Shown here: piece after piece, positions 33,121 through 41,489 of the stretch
How positions within the stretch are numbered: the stretch's first letter is position 1
How the letters are laid out: each line of letters opens with the position of its first letter
Source of the DNA: Couchioplanes azureus
Lineage (GTDB): Bacteria > Actinomycetota > Actinomycetes > Mycobacteriales > Micromonosporaceae
Reading direction: 5' to 3'
NCBI RefSeq assembly: GCF_014648355.1
Contig: NZ_BMQY01000007.1
Span: 294,186 to 358,185, forward strand
Length of the DNA: 64,000 nt
The notes under the pieces: generated by a model
Database searches by the model: none
What the model was told of the DNA's origin: nothing
Seen by the model: only the letters and a program-made list of their open reading frames with translations
Made by a program: the position numbers and the translations under genes

Positions 33121-34565
33121 CGGATCTCCTCCAGCACGGGGGCGGGCTTGCGGCCGAACGTCATGTCCCGGGTGACGTCGGCGCGGGGGGTGAAGAGGGC
33201 GTCGCGCAGGTAGTTCTGCCGGACGGTCCACGGGTCGCGGTCGCCCTGGCTCGGGAAGCGGTCCAGCGACCGCTGCACGTAGCCGGACGTCAGGTCGAGC
33301 AGCGGCCGGCGCGGTCCGGGCTTCTCCTGCGGGGTGGCGCTGGTGTAGCCGTTGCGGGCCATGTAGGACAGCAGCCGCAGGACGTAGCGGTGGGACAGGT
33401 CGGCGCGCAGGGTCCAGGAGGCGTTGGTGTAGCCGATGCAGTACGCGAAGTTCGGCACGCCGCTGAGCATCACGCCGCGGTAGGCAACCGTCTTGCCGGG
33501 GTCCACGGGCGCGCCGTCCACGGTGAGCTCGACGCCACCGAGGGGCAGCAGCGACAACCCGGTGGCCGAGACGACGACGTCCGCCTCCAGCACCCGGCCG
33601 TCGGTGAGCCGGATGCCCTCGGGCACGAACCGGTCGATGTGGGCGGTCACCACCGAGGCCGTACCCGCCTTGATGGCGGTGAACAGATCGCCGTCGGGGA
33701 CCACGCACAGCCGCTGGTCCCACGGCTGGTAGGTCGGGGTGAAGTGCTCGTCCAGCAGCGCCCGGTCGCCGAGCTCGGCCAGGGTGAAGCGGCGCAGCAG
33801 GGCCTTGACCCGCTCGGGCCGGCGCCGGGCGAGCTGGTAGAAGCCCTGGGTCAGCAGGACGTTCTTCGCGCGCACGAGGGAGTGTGCGATCCGCGGCGGC
33901 AGCCCCCGGCGCAGCAGGTCGGCGAGCACGTCGCGCTCCGGCAGCACCGTCATGTACGTCGGGGAGCGCTGCAGCATCGTCACGTGCGCGGCGGTCCCGG
34001 CCATCGCGGGCACCACGGTCACCGCCGTCGCGCCGCTGCCGATGACGATCACCCGCCGGCCCGTGTAGTCCAGGTCCTCGGGCCAGAACTGCGGGTGCAC
34101 GAGGGTGCCGCGGAAGTCCTCCTGGCCGGGGAACTGCGGCTGGTAGCCCTGGGCGTAGTCGTAGTAGCCCGCGCAGGCGTACAGGAAGTCGCAGGTGAAG
34201 GTGCCCCGGTCGGTGGTGACGGTCCAGCGCGAGTCCGCCCAGCTCGCGGCGAGCACCTTGGTGCCGAAGCGGATGTGCGGCATGATCCCGCCGTCCTCGG
34301 CGGTCTCGCGGATGTACGCCCGGATCGACTCCCCGGACGCGATCGCCTTGGCGCCGCGCCACGGCCGGAACGGGTAGCTGAGGGTGAACATGTCGGAGTC
34401 CGAGCGGACGCCGGGATAGCGGAACAGGTCCCAGGTGCCGCCGATCGCGGTCCGGGCCTCGAGGATCGCGTACGTCGTGCCGGGCCGTTCCCGGCTCAGC
34501 CGCCACGCCGCGCCGATCCCGGACAGGCCGGCGCCGATGATGAGGACGTCGAAGTGTTCGGCCAT
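33117..34565 (-). CDS. Flavin-containing Baeyer-Villiger-type monooxygenase, MymA/EthA-like
   Basis: A 482-residue protein. FAD-binding GAGLSG at residues 11-16, GTWDLFRYPGVRSDSDM as in EthA/MymA, the Baeyer-Villiger fingerprint FxGxxxHxxxW as FRGTLVHPQFW at 151-161, a second Rossmann motif VIVIGSGATAV, and VVSATGL near the C-terminus. It should insert oxygen next to a ketone, or oxidise S/N compounds, using NADPH and O2 in the cytosol. It is first in the coupled operon monooxygenase-SDR-hydrolase and divergent from the VirS-like AraC gene 70 bp away. This matches mymA/virS of Mycobacterium tuberculosis in layout. Confidence 0.92.
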   Translation of the reverse strand: MAEHFDVLIIGAGLSGIGAAWRLSRERPGTTYAILEARTAIGGTWDLFRYPGVRSDSDMFTLSYPFRPWRGAKAIASGESIRAYIRETAEDGGIMPHIRFGTKVLAASWADSRWTVTTDRGTFTCDFLYACAGYYDYAQGYQPQFPGQEDFRGTLVHPQFWPEDLDYTGRRVIVIGSGATAVTVVPAMAGTAAHVTMLQRSPTYMTVLPERDVLADLLRRGLPPRIAHSLVRAKNVLLTQGFYQLARRRPERVKALLRRFTLAELGDRALLDEHFTPTYQPWDQRLCVVPDGDLFTAIKAGTASVVTAHIDRFVPEGIRLTDGRVLEADVVVSATGLSLLPLGGVELTVDGAPVDPGKTVAYRGVMLSGVPNFAYCIGYTNASWTLRADLSHRYVLRLLSYMARNGYTSATPQEKPGPRRPLLDLTSGYVQRSLDRFPSQGDRDPWTVRQNYLRDALFTPRADVTRDMTFGRKPAPVLEEIR

Positions 34566-34599
34566 GACACCAGTCTTTCGCTCGTACCCGTCGGGAGAC

Positions 34600-34627
34600 T
34601 TGCCTTTGTGCGACAGGGATCTATCCT
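34600..34627 (+). promoter_or_regulatory. Candidate leaderless promoter of the AraC gene
   Basis: TTGCCT (34600-34605) and TATCCT (34622-34627) are 16 nt apart and end 8 nt before the ATG at 34636, which has no Shine-Dalgarno. The 70-bp shared region must also hold the monooxygenase promoter and the regulator's site. Confidence 0.4.
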
Positions 34628-34635
34628 TTCCCGCC

Positions 34636-35655
34636 ATGGAACCGGTGGTGCGCGCGGCCAGCCTGCGGGGGCTGCCCGCGCTCCTGGACGGCCTCGGCGG
34701 CGACGGTGCCGCGCTGCTCGCGCGCTTCGGGGTGACCTGCGCGGCCGTGGAGTCCGACGACGCGGTGATCCCGGCGCTGGCCGCCGGGGAGCTGCTGGAG
34801 ACGGCCGCGGCGGAGCTCGGTTGTCCGGACCTCGGACTGCGCCTCGCCGCGACGCAGAACGCATCGGTGCTGGGGCCGCTCGCCCTGGCGATCGAGAACT
34901 CCCCGACCTTCGGCGAGGCCCTCGCCACCACCCGCCGGTTCCTCTTCGTGCACAGTCCCGCGCTGACCGTCTCGCAGATCCCGGACCCGTCCGGCCGGCC
35001 CGGCGTGGTCGGCCTGCTCTACCGCAGTACGGAGGTGGAGCCGTTGCCGCCGCAGGCCGCCGGGCTGGGCCTGGGCCTGTTCCACCGGATCATCGTGCTG
35101 CTGCGCGGCGGCCCGTACGGGCTGCGCTCGGTGCACCTGCCGCACCCGGCGCTGGCGCCGGTCGAGGTGTACACCCGCTTCTTCGGCGCAGAGGTGCGTT
35201 TCGACCGGCCCGCCGCGGTGCTGCGGGTGCCCGGCGGCCTCACCGGCACCGCCGTCCCCGGCGGCAACCAGCAGCTGCACCAGCTGGCCGTCGACTCCAT
35301 CGCGGGCCACTTCCCGGCGCCCGGCGAGCGGCTCGCGGAGCGGGTGCGCCTGCTGCTGACCCAGGCGCTGGGATCCTCGCCGGTCGAGGTCACCGCGGTC
35401 GCCAAGGTCCTGCGGACGCATCCGCGCACGCTGCAGCGCCGGCTGGCCGGCGAGGACACCACGTTCGAGACCATCCTGGACGAGGTCCGCCGGGTGGCCG
35501 CGCACCGGCTCATCACCCGGACCGACCTGCCGCTGACCCAGGTCACCGCCATGGTCGGCCTGGCCGAGCAGTCCGCGCTGAGCCGCGCGGTGCGGCGCTG
35601 GTACGGCCTCACGCCCCGGCATCTGCGCTCCACGGCGGCCGGCCCAGCCCGGTGA
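34636..35655 (+). CDS. AraC-family regulator, VirS-like (arabinose-binding-domain type)
   Basis: A 339-residue protein. The N-terminal ~200 residues match the PF12625 type (SLRGLPALLDGLGGDGAALLARFGV, LGCPDLGLRLAATQNASVLGPLALAIENSPTFGEAL, RFFGAEVRFDRP). The C-terminal HTH_18 has LRTHPRTLQRRLAGEDTTFETILDEVRR and LTQVTAMVGLAEQSALSRAVRRWYGLTPRHLR. VirS of M. tuberculosis has the same organisation and activates the divergent mymA operon, in that case at acid pH. Here the divergent target would be the monooxygenase-SDR-hydrolase operon. Its 3' end overlaps the convergent DUF4873 gene by 47 bp. Confidence 0.9.
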   Translation: MEPVVRAASLRGLPALLDGLGGDGAALLARFGVTCAAVESDDAVIPALAAGELLETAAAELGCPDLGLRLAATQNASVLGPLALAIENSPTFGEALATTRRFLFVHSPALTVSQIPDPSGRPGVVGLLYRSTEVEPLPPQAAGLGLGLFHRIIVLLRGGPYGLRSVHLPHPALAPVEVYTRFFGAEVRFDRPAAVLRVPGGLTGTAVPGGNQQLHQLAVDSIAGHFPAPGERLAERVRLLLTQALGSSPVEVTAVAKVLRTHPRTLQRRLAGEDTTFETILDEVRRVAAHRLITRTDLPLTQVTAMVGLAEQSALSRAVRRWYGLTPRHLRSTAAGPAR

Positions 35656-35908
35656 GGCGCACGCCGCCCCAGGGGTCCGGCTCGCCCAGCCGGGCCGCCG
35701 CCTCGCGCCCGCCGACGCGTACGGTCACGTCCCGCGCCCCGGCCCGCAGCTGGGCGCTGAGGGTGTCGTCGGGCGCCGCGCGTCCGGCCCAGCGGTAGCG
35801 GCCCTCGACCGGCTCGAACTGCGCCGACAGCCGTACGGTGACGGTCACCGCCGTCTCCCCGGCCCGGATCTCGGCCTCGCCCCGGTATTCCTCGTCCGCA
35901 TCGCTCAC
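35609..35908 (-). CDS. DUF4873 domain protein
   Basis: A 99-residue protein from GTG 35908, overlapping the TetR stop by 4 nt (GTGA). EEYRGEAEIRAGETAVTVTVRLSAQFEPVEGRYRWAGR and VTVRVGGREAAARLGEPDPWGGVRLTGLGRPP give the beta-rich DUF4873 pattern. In mycobacteria this domain is found fused to the C-terminus of flavin monooxygenases, which fits the neighbouring monooxygenase. Here it is free-standing. Its end overlaps the AraC gene by 47 bp on the other strand. Biochemical role unknown. Confidence 0.8.
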   Translation of the reverse strand: MSDADEEYRGEAEIRAGETAVTVTVRLSAQFEPVEGRYRWAGRAAPDDTLSAQLRAGARDVTVRVGGREAAARLGEPDPWGGVRLTGLGRPPWSADAGA

Positions 35909-36573
35909 AGTTTCGCCGCCAATCCTCCTGGTGTGTCCGCGGCGGACCGGACCCCGTCCATCCCGCCCCAGAGCAACGTGGTCAGGTACTCCGCGAGGGC
36001 CTCGCGGCTGATCGGCTGCTGGTGCCGTAGCCACCAGTCGCCGACGGTCTGGACGTAGCCGACGATCCCGTACGCCCACGGCAGCGCGCCCCCCGAGTCC
36101 AGCCCGAGCCCGCGCAGCCGGTCGCCGAGGATGCGGGCCAGCACGCTGGCGACCGTGTCGATCGCCTCGGCCACGATGTCGCGCTCCCGGGCGATGCCCC
36201 GCTGGTGCACCACGAACCGGTAGAGGTGCGGATCGTTCTCGATGAAGGCGAGGTAGGCGTCGACCGCCGCGGTGACCACCTCGCGGTCCTCGCCGACGGC
36301 GGCGACGGCGGGCGCCACCGCCTCGACCACCGCGGCCGCCGCCCGCCGGGCGACGGCCTCCCACAGGCCCGACTTGTCGGTGAAGTAGCGGTAGAGCACC
36401 GGCTTGCTGACGCCGGCGTGCGCGGCCACCGCGTCGATGCCGGGCTCGGGGCCCAGCTCGCGGATCGCCTCGATGACGGCGTCGATGAGCTCCTCGCGCC
36501 GCCGCTCGCGGTGGTGCGCCCACCGCTTGCTGCGCCCATCGGCACTGTTGACTGTCTCGTCGTCGGCGCTCAT
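35905..36573 (-). CDS. TetR-family regulator
   Basis: A 222-residue protein from ATG 36573. HTH: LIDAVIEAIRELGPEPGIDAVAAHAGVSKPVLYRYFTDKSGLWEAV. The ligand domain is of the type common next to AurF/oxygenase genes in mycobacteria. The start has no Shine-Dalgarno. TTGACG (36609-36604) and TACTTC (36586-36581) lie 17 nt apart and end 7 nt before the ATG, so translation is probably leaderless. Palindromes at 36581-36604 lie across this promoter. It likely represses itself, DUF4873 and the divergent AurF-like gene. Confidence 0.9.
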   Translation of the reverse strand: MSADDETVNSADGRSKRWAHHRERRREELIDAVIEAIRELGPEPGIDAVAAHAGVSKPVLYRYFTDKSGLWEAVARRAAAAVVEAVAPAVAAVGEDREVVTAAVDAYLAFIENDPHLYRFVVHQRGIARERDIVAEAIDTVASVLARILGDRLRGLGLDSGGALPWAYGIVGYVQTVGDWWLRHQQPISREALAEYLTTLLWGGMDGVRSAADTPGGLAAKL

Positions 36574-36580
36574 AGTACGA

Positions 36581-36609
36581 GAAGTAGCTGTTACTTCCGG
36601 TAACGTCAA
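36581..36609. promoter_or_regulatory. TetR operator over a divergent promoter
   Basis: Two overlapping perfect inverted repeats: GAAGTA-N5-TACTTC (36581-36597) and GTTAC-N5-GTAAC (36590-36604). They overlap the minus-strand -10 and spacer of the TetR gene and lie 24 nt upstream of the AurF-like GTG, so one bound dimer could control both directions. Confidence 0.6.
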
Positions 36610-36628
36610 CCCCCCGCGGAGGTCAGAC

Positions 36629-37513
36629 GTGGTTCTCTCCGACCGTTCCCAGACAGCGACCCGGCTGCTGCGCTCCTCGGCGGCGCACTCCTACGACCCC
36701 GGTGTCGAGATCGACTGGGCGGCGCCCCTGCTCCCGGACGCCTGGTTCGTGCCGGAGCACCGGTGCTCGCTCTACGGCACCGCCCTGTGGCGCCGGCTCA
36801 CCCCCGAGCAGCGGATCACGCTGACCCGCCACGAGGTCGCCAGCATCGCGGCCCTCGGCGTCTGGTTCGAGACCATCCTCATGCAGCTGCTGCTGCGCGA
36901 GTACTACAAACAGGACCCCACCGACCCCCACGCCCAGTACGCCCTCACCGAGGTCGCGGACGAGTGCCGCCACTCGGTCATGTTCGGCCGCATGATCGAG
37001 AAGCTGGAATGCCCGGTCTACCGGGTCGGCGCGTTCGACTCCGGCCTGGGCAAGCTGATCGCGCTGACGGCCACCGGCCCCCGGATGTACGCGGCCATCC
37101 TCATCTGCGAGGAGATCCTCGACTCCCTCCAGCGCGAGGCGGCGGCCGACGAGACCGTGCAGCCGCTGGTCCGCATGGTCTCGCGCATCCACGTCATCGA
37201 GGAGGCCCGCCACGTCCGCTACGCCCGCGAGGAGCTCGCCCGCCAGGTGCGGGTGGCCAGCCGGAAGAGGCTGGCCCACGACCGGCTGATCATCGCGCGG
37301 GCCGCCTACCTGAGCGGCCGGCGCCTGATCGCGCCCGAGGTCTACCGCTCGGTCGGCATCGACCCGCGGGAGGGTGTCCGGGCGGCCTGGGCCAACCCCC
37401 ACCACCGCGCGACGATGCGCTGGGCGGCCGAGAAGGTGGTCGCCTACCTGCGGGACCTCGACCTGATCGGCGGCCCGGGCATGGCCCTGTGGCGCCGGTC
37501 CGGCCTGCTCTGA
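36629..37513 (+). CDS. AurF-like diiron oxygenase (p-aminobenzoate N-oxygenase family)
   Basis: A 294-residue helical protein from GTG 36629, 6 nt after GCGGAGG. The AurF ligand pattern is intact: Glu81 (WFETIL), Glu112-xx-His115 (VADECRHS), Glu161/162 (LICEEIL), His188 and Glu192-xx-His195 (RIHVIEEARHVRY). His-4-Glu-3-His spacing equals that of AurF (223/227/230). AurF oxidises arylamines to nitroarenes at a diiron centre. Close actinobacterial relatives are uncharacterised or act in natural-product and lipid pathways. It is divergent from TetR/DUF4873 and near the monooxygenase operon, so a joint oxidative route is possible. No ferredoxin gene is nearby. Confidence 0.87.
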   Translation: MVLSDRSQTATRLLRSSAAHSYDPGVEIDWAAPLLPDAWFVPEHRCSLYGTALWRRLTPEQRITLTRHEVASIAALGVWFETILMQLLLREYYKQDPTDPHAQYALTEVADECRHSVMFGRMIEKLECPVYRVGAFDSGLGKLIALTATGPRMYAAILICEEILDSLQREAAADETVQPLVRMVSRIHVIEEARHVRYAREELARQVRVASRKRLAHDRLIIARAAYLSGRRLIAPEVYRSVGIDPREGVRAAWANPHHRATMRWAAEKVVAYLRDLDLIGGPGMALWRRSGLL

Positions 37514-37627
37514 TTCCTTTCCGCCCGGCCGGCCCGGCACCCTTGTGTTCGCGTCCGTGATGGACGACCGTTGCCGGGCACGACTCCGGCGCGGGACCGG
37601 GGCCTGGGCGGAGGGGAAGGAACCACC

Positions 37628-38707
37628 ATGGCGAGGACGGCCTTGGCCCTCGCCGCGGCCGGGATGCTGGCCAGCGGCGTCGCGGCCTGCGACGGCGGCG
37701 GTGACGGTGGCGGTGGGGTGGGCAGGGTCGGCGTGATCCTGCCCGACACGAAGAGCTCGGCGCGGTGGGCGACCGCCGACCCCCGCTACCTGCGGGCGGC
37801 GTTCGCCGAGGCCGGCGTGGCGGCCGACATCCAGAACGCGCAGGGCGACAAGAGCCAGTTCCAGACCATCGCGGACGGGATGATCTCCAGCGGGGTCCGG
37901 GTGCTGATGATCGTGAACCTGGACTCCGGCACCGGCAAGGCGGTCCTCGACAAGGCGAAGAAGGCCGGGATCGCGACGATCGACTACGACCGGCTGACGC
38001 TCAGCGGCGGCGCCGACTACTACGTCAGTTTCGACAACGTCGCGGTCGGCAAGCTGCAGGGCGAGGGCCTGGTGCGGTGCCTGGCCGCCAAGCGGTACGC
38101 GAAGCCGGTGGTGGCCGAGCTGAACGGATCGCCGACCGACAACAACTCCACGCTGTTCAAGCAGGGCTACGACTCGGTGCTGCAGCCGAGGTTCGACTCG
38201 GGTGACTTCGTGAAGGGCCCGGACCAGTCGGTGCCGGAGTGGGACAACGCGCAGGCCGGCACGATGTTCGAGCAGATGCTGACGCAGCACCGGGATATCA
38301 GGGGCGTCCTCGCGGCCAACGACGGCATCGCCAACGCGGCCATCGGGGTGCTGCGCAAGTACCGGCTGAACGGCGAGGTCATGGTCACCGGGCAGGACGC
38401 CACCGTGCAGGGCCTGCGCAACATCCTCGCCGGCGACCAGTGCATGACCGTCTACAAGGACATCGAGCAGGAGGCCGCCGTGGCGACCTCGCTGGCGGTC
38501 GCCCTGGCCCGGGGGCAGCGGCCCACCACGGCCGCCGACGTGGTCACCGACCCGGAGACCGGCCGGAACGTCCCCGCCATCCTGCTCACCCCGAAGGCCG
38601 TCACCCGGGACACCATCCCCGAGGTCATCGCCGAGGGGTTCGTGACGGAACAGGAGCTCTGCACCGCCGAGTACGCGGCCGCGTGTGCGGCCGCGGGCCT
38701 CGGCTGA
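37628..38707 (+). CDS. Xylose-type (XylF-like) sugar-binding lipoprotein
   Basis: A 359-residue protein; ATG 37628 follows a GGAGGGGAAGGA region. The signal ends in the lipobox VAAC (Cys21). The periplasmic-binding fold type I continues with VGVILPDTKSSARW, MIVNLDSGTGKAVLDKAKKAGIATIDYDRL, GADYYVSFDNVAVGKLQGEGL, GVLAANDGIANAAIGVLRKY and GQDATVQGLRNILAGDQCMTVYKDI, as in XylF/ChvE. It binds a pentose or similar sugar outside the membrane. No ABC permease or ATPase gene is adjacent. A paralogue lies at 60552-61664. It may feed a transporter elsewhere or act as a sensor subunit. Confidence 0.9.
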   Translation: MARTALALAAAGMLASGVAACDGGGDGGGGVGRVGVILPDTKSSARWATADPRYLRAAFAEAGVAADIQNAQGDKSQFQTIADGMISSGVRVLMIVNLDSGTGKAVLDKAKKAGIATIDYDRLTLSGGADYYVSFDNVAVGKLQGEGLVRCLAAKRYAKPVVAELNGSPTDNNSTLFKQGYDSVLQPRFDSGDFVKGPDQSVPEWDNAQAGTMFEQMLTQHRDIRGVLAANDGIANAAIGVLRKYRLNGEVMVTGQDATVQGLRNILAGDQCMTVYKDIEQEAAVATSLAVALARGQRPTTAADVVTDPETGRNVPAILLTPKAVTRDTIPEVIAEGFVTEQELCTAEYAAACAAAGLG

Positions 38708-38711
38708 CCGC

Positions 38712-39752
38712 TCAGGCGGTGAACTTCACGTACTGCCAGGCGCCGGTGGCGGCGGCGTTCATGGCGTCGCCCGCGAACGAGGTGCGCACGCGGTAGGTCA
38801 GGCCCTTGGCGCGCGGGACGATGAGGTAGCCGGCGGTGATGCTCTCCTCGTTCAGCGGGACGCAGCTCGGCGTGGTCAGGGCGCGCCACTTGCCGGAGGA
38901 GTAGGCCTGGATCTGGACCTTGACGCAGCTGCCGGGGCGGGCCGGCGACACCCGGGCGCCGTACACCGGGGTGGCGGTGGTGCGGTAGAGCTTGTACTTG
39001 CCCGAGGTGCCGTAGTAGCGGTCCAGTGCCTGCTCGATCCGGGCGCGGGCGGTCACCGACCTGGTGGCGGTGGCCGGCAGGTACCACTGGTCGCCGGTGA
39101 AGGCGGCGCTGAAGGTGGTGCGGCGGGTCGTCCTGTACGTGGCGGTGACCGTACCGGTGCCGCACTTGACCTTGGTCCGGGTGCCGCCCCGCGGGGTGGC
39201 GTAGACGCAGAGCGCCCGCGAGTCGTGGGTCGTGCCCAGCTTCGCCGTGATGGTGGCGGTCCCGCCATAACTGTAGGTGATCGCGTCGGTACCGATAGTT
39301 ACGCTGGTGGCGCGGCGGGAGACCGTGACGCTCGCCTGGGCGCTCGCCGGGGCCGCGGTGTCCGTGCCGGCCCAGCTCACCGTGTAGGTGTTGGTCCCGC
39401 CCACGGGGGGCTTGTCGAGCACGGTGAAGGCGCCGGAGGCGTCCGCGGTCACGTCGGGCAGGGCGTGCGTGCCGGCGAGGTCCTTACGGCTCACGGTGAG
39501 CGTGCCGGCCCCGGCGCCGAGCGTGCCGCTGAGGGTCAGCGAGCCGAGCCGGGCGACCGTCGTCGGCGCCGTGAGGGTCAGCGTCGTCGGCTCGGCCGCC
39601 GCGGACACCGGCGCCGCGGCGCCGCCCGCCGGTCCCGTCGCCGGCACGCTCAGCGCCCCGGCGCCGCCCGCCAGTGCCGCCGTCGGCACGCTCAGCGCCG
39701 CGGCGCCCCCGGCGACCACCGCCGCGATCCATGCCCGTCCCCGGTACGACAC
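38712..39752 (-). CDS. Secreted Thr-rich protein with Ig-like repeats
   Basis: A 346-residue protein from GTG 39752 (GGAGG 6 nt upstream). The signal MSYRGRAWIAAVVAGGAAALSV is followed by an Ala/Gly/Pro linker. Residues about 55-150 look like a bacterial Ig-like domain (TTLTLTAPTTVARLGSLTLSGTL...GTNTYTVSWAG). A second, similar unit follows (ATSVTIGTDAITYSYGGTATITAKLG). The last ~120 residues (YGTSGKYKLYRTTATPVYGARV, CVKVQIQAYSSGKWRAL) resemble cell-surface Ig-like linkers. No enzymatic motif is seen. Probably an extracellular structural or adhesion protein; its stop lies 4 bp from that of the binding lipoprotein. Confidence 0.75.
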   Translation of the reverse strand: MSYRGRAWIAAVVAGGAAALSVPTAALAGGAGALSVPATGPAGGAAAPVSAAAEPTTLTLTAPTTVARLGSLTLSGTLGAGAGTLTVSRKDLAGTHALPDVTADASGAFTVLDKPPVGGTNTYTVSWAGTDTAAPASAQASVTVSRRATSVTIGTDAITYSYGGTATITAKLGTTHDSRALCVYATPRGGTRTKVKCGTGTVTATYRTTRRTTFSAAFTGDQWYLPATATRSVTARARIEQALDRYYGTSGKYKLYRTTATPVYGARVSPARPGSCVKVQIQAYSSGKWRALTTPSCVPLNEESITAGYLIVPRAKGLTYRVRTSFAGDAMNAAATGAWQYVKFTA

Positions 39753-39930
39753 CCGTGACCTCCGTCTCCGCGGCGGGGACGGTCCCCGCCGCGATACGAG
39801 CCGATCCGTCGGCCGGCGGACGCCATTTGTGAGGCTTATCCGGCTTCATGTATCCGACCCCACCCGCTCCGGCGGGGTCCGCTAGCGTCGTCGCGTCGGG
39901 CAAAGGGATCCCAGCGCACGAGGAGGGGTT

Positions 39931-40509
39931 GTGGCTAAGGCCGGGGGAGTGTTCTGCGTCGAGGGCCAGTGGGAGGACGACCTCACCGAGCGCGGATCCG
40001 TGCTTCCCACGCTCGAACTGCTCGAACGCCTCGGCAGCATCCGCTTCATCCACCGTGACACGGCGACCACCGAGGAGCTGCACTACTACCTCGACACCTG
40101 GCTTTCCCGAAAGTACCAGGACTTCAAGGTCGGCTTCTTCGCCCTGCACGGTCAGCCGTCGCAGCTGTGCCTCACCGCCAAGACCACGGTCGAGCTGGAC
40201 GAGATCGGCGCGTGGATGTCGGGCCGGTGCGCCGGCCGCAGCCTGTACTTCGGCAGTTGCTCGGTGCTGCGCGCCTCCGACCGGGTCCTCAAGGAGTTCC
40301 TGCACGAGACCAAGGCCGCCATGCTGTGCGGCTTCACCAAGGCGATCGACTGGGTGGAATCGGCGGCCTTCGAGACGGTCGTGCTCAACGCCATGGTCAA
40401 CGGCGGCCGCATCGACAGCGTGGAACGCCTCATGCGCTCCAGCCGCTGGGGTGCGCTCGCCGACCACCTGGGCTTCCGCGTCGTCTACGCCAACGGCCGC
40501 ACCGGCTGA
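39931..40509 (+). CDS. Hypothetical protein with caspase-like His/Cys dyad (DUF6642-like)
   Basis: A 192-residue soluble protein starting at GTG 39931, right after AGGAGG. It opens VFCVEGQWEDDLTERGSVLPTLELLERL. FKVGFFALHGQPSQLCL holds a His-Gly after a hydrophobic strand (His73). GRSLYFGSCSVLRA holds a Ser-Cys after the next strand (Cys110). That arrangement is the caspase/CHAT-type peptidase hallmark, with KAAMLCGFTKAIDWVESAAFE after it as in CHAT-like folds. I associate it with DUF6642, from memory. No signal, membrane segment or partner gene is seen. Protease activity is inference. Confidence 0.65.
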   Translation: MAKAGGVFCVEGQWEDDLTERGSVLPTLELLERLGSIRFIHRDTATTEELHYYLDTWLSRKYQDFKVGFFALHGQPSQLCLTAKTTVELDEIGAWMSGRCAGRSLYFGSCSVLRASDRVLKEFLHETKAAMLCGFTKAIDWVESAAFETVVLNAMVNGGRIDSVERLMRSSRWGALADHLGFRVVYANGRTG

Positions 40510-40585
40510 CCGCCCGTCCGCCGGCGGGCCGCGAGGTGCGAATTGGCCCGCGCCGCGGGCGGGGCCGGGCGTCTACCGTACGGCC

Positions 40586-41458
40586 ATGGCAGACGGCGCG
40601 ACGGTGGGATTTCTCGGGCTCGGGGTCATGGGCGAGCCGATGGCGCTGCGCCTGGCCCGGGCCGGCACCCCGCTGGTGGTCTGGAGCCGGCGGCCCGGGC
40701 GGTGCGACGCGGTCCGGGCGCTCGGCGCCACCGTCGCGGCGAGCCCCGCCGAGGTGCTGCGGCGCGCGGAGGTCGTCCTGATGATGCTGGCGAACGGCGC
40801 GGCGATCGACGCGGTCCTCGGGCGGGGCACGAGCGCCTTCCGGGCCGTCGGAGGGCGGCTGCTGGTGCACATGGGCACGACGTCGCCGGAGTATTCGCAG
40901 GAGCTGGCCGGCGAGGTGGCCGCCGCCGGCGGGCGCTACGTCGAGGCGCCGGTGTCGGGGTCGCGCCGGCCCGCCGAGGACGGCCAGCTCGTGGCGATGC
41001 TCGCCGGGCACCCGGCGGACGTGGCCGCGGTGCGCGAGGTCATCGCGCCGATGGTCCGTGACGCGACGGTGTGCGGTGAGGTGCCGCAGGCGCTGCTGAC
41101 CAAGCTCGCCGTCAACCTGTACCTGATCAGCATGGTCACCGGCCTGGCCGAGGCGTACCACTTCGCGGCCCGGTCCGGGGTGGACCTCGCGCGGTTCGCC
41201 GCGGTGCTGGACGCCGGGCCGATGGCCAGCGACGTGTCCCGGATCAAGAGCGCCAAGCTGCTCGCCCGCGACTTCGCGGTGCAGGCCTCGCTGCGGGACG
41301 TGCTCATGAACAACGAGCTGGTCGCCGCGGCCGCCCGCCGCGCCGGGATCGCCTCGCCGGTGCTCGACGCCTGCCACGCCCTGTACGCGCAGGCGGTCGC
41401 CCTCGGCCACGGCGACGAGGACATGGCCGCCGTGGTACGGGCGCTGGAAACCCGGTGA
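40586..41458 (+). CDS. NAD(P)-dependent beta-hydroxyacid dehydrogenase family protein
   Basis: A 290-residue protein. VGFLGLGVMGEPMALRLARAG is the 3-hydroxyisobutyrate dehydrogenase Rossmann motif (GLGxMGxPM). VEAPVSGSRRPAEDGQLVAMLAG is the substrate-binding signature. Catalytic Lys lies in LLTKLAVNLYLI and the cofactor/substrate helix is KSAKLLARDF. Such enzymes oxidise 3-hydroxy acids, or act as imine reductases or glyoxylate reductases. The usual Lys-Lys-helix NxxK pattern is modified to TKLAVN. Stands alone; substrate unknown. Confidence 0.88.
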   Translation: MADGATVGFLGLGVMGEPMALRLARAGTPLVVWSRRPGRCDAVRALGATVAASPAEVLRRAEVVLMMLANGAAIDAVLGRGTSAFRAVGGRLLVHMGTTSPEYSQELAGEVAAAGGRYVEAPVSGSRRPAEDGQLVAMLAGHPADVAAVREVIAPMVRDATVCGEVPQALLTKLAVNLYLISMVTGLAEAYHFAARSGVDLARFAAVLDAGPMASDVSRIKSAKLLARDFAVQASLRDVLMNNELVAAAARRAGIASPVLDACHALYAQAVALGHGDEDMAAVVRALETR

Positions 41459-41489
41459 CGGTGGACCGGGCGCTCCATAGGATCGCGCG

